Assembly: GCA_012961755.1 (NCBI GenBank)
Contig: DTYS01000268.1
Coordinates: 1-6,201 of the forward strand
Length of the DNA: 6,201 bases
Source of the DNA: Candidatus Latescibacterota bacterium
GTDB taxonomy: Bacteria; Latescibacterota; 4484-107; B68-G9
Direction of reading: 5' to 3'
Part shown: positions 6,103 through 6,201 of the stretch, in pieces
How the letters are laid out: the number at the start of each line of letters is the position of its first letter
How positions within the stretch are numbered: position 1 is the first letter of the stretch
The notes under the pieces: model-generated
What the model was told of the DNA's origin: nothing
The model's database searches: none
The model's input: the letters and a program-made list of their open reading frames with translations, nothing else
Made by a program: the position numbers and the translations under genes

Positions 6103-6143
6103 TGGTTTCGATATGGCACGGGCAGGGAAGCGACATGACACGA

Positions 6144-6157
6144 GGTCCGTAAGGACC
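6144..6157. repeat. Small inverted repeat in the upstream leader
   Basis: GGTCC and GGACC flank a 4-base spacer, making a 5-bp palindrome about 55-70 bases before the first propeller gene. It could be an operator or a weak leader hairpin; a chance origin is also possible in GC-rich DNA. Confidence 0.3.
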
Positions 6158-6185
6158 AAACCTGTACGACCCTTCGGACGTTCAG

Positions 6186-6197
6186 CCTTTAAAAATA
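6186..6197 (-). promoter_or_regulatory. AT-rich element, possible promoter part for the propeller operon
   Basis: The minus-strand stretch ATTTTTAAAGG (with TATTTT just at its start, 6193-6198) is the most AT-rich stretch of the leader and sits about 100 bases before the first gene. It could be the -10 region of a promoter whose -35 box lies beyond the window, or a TATA-like element if the host were archaeal. No good -35/-10 pair is visible within 6103-6201. Confidence 0.25.
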
Positions 6198-6201
6198 CGG
6201 A

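Overview
All convincing genes in this window lie on the minus strand, so transcription runs from high to low coordinates. The DNA is GC-rich. In the stretches I read codon by codon, arginine is mostly AGG and isoleucine is often ATA, a bias common in thermophilic bacteria and archaea. Strong Shine-Dalgarno sites (TAAGGAGG, GGGAGGA) are present. One promoter has a perfect TTGACA box and a 17-base spacer, which points to a bacterium. My best guess is an uncultured, possibly thermophilic bacterium; the phylum cannot be fixed from the sequence alone.

From right to left, positions 6091-6201 are an upstream leader with an AT-rich element at its outer edge and a small inverted repeat. Next comes a tightly packed three-gene unit. 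It holds a 391-residue protein predicted to be a seven-bladed beta-propeller (4915-6090). Ten bases later starts a 1107-residue protein made of five TPRs, a seven-repeat FG-GAP/VCBS propeller, an ASPIC/UnbV domain and a long conserved-looking tail (1581-4904). Overlapping that gene's end by 16 bases is a HycI-type [NiFe]-hydrogenase maturation peptidase (1147-1596). A short gap (1069-1146) holds a sigma70-like promoter for a second unit: a 57-residue coiled-coil-like small protein (895-1068), a strong GC-rich hairpin (871-892), and a Gfo/Idh/MocA-type oxidoreductase that runs off the left edge (1-851).

The first unit appears to couple two different propeller proteins with a hydrogenase-type peptidase, although no hydrogenase subunit is visible. 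The large protein resembles the TPR plus CRTAC1-like (VCBS/ASPIC) proteins known from Acidobacteria and related phyla, whose biochemical role is, to my knowledge, not established. The oxidoreductase probably acts on a sugar or sugar-like substrate. How the two units relate is unknown. The most interesting points are the orphan peptidase overlapping the propeller gene, the uncharacterised 417-residue tail of the large protein, and the promoter, small protein and hairpin arrangement ahead of the oxidoreductase.
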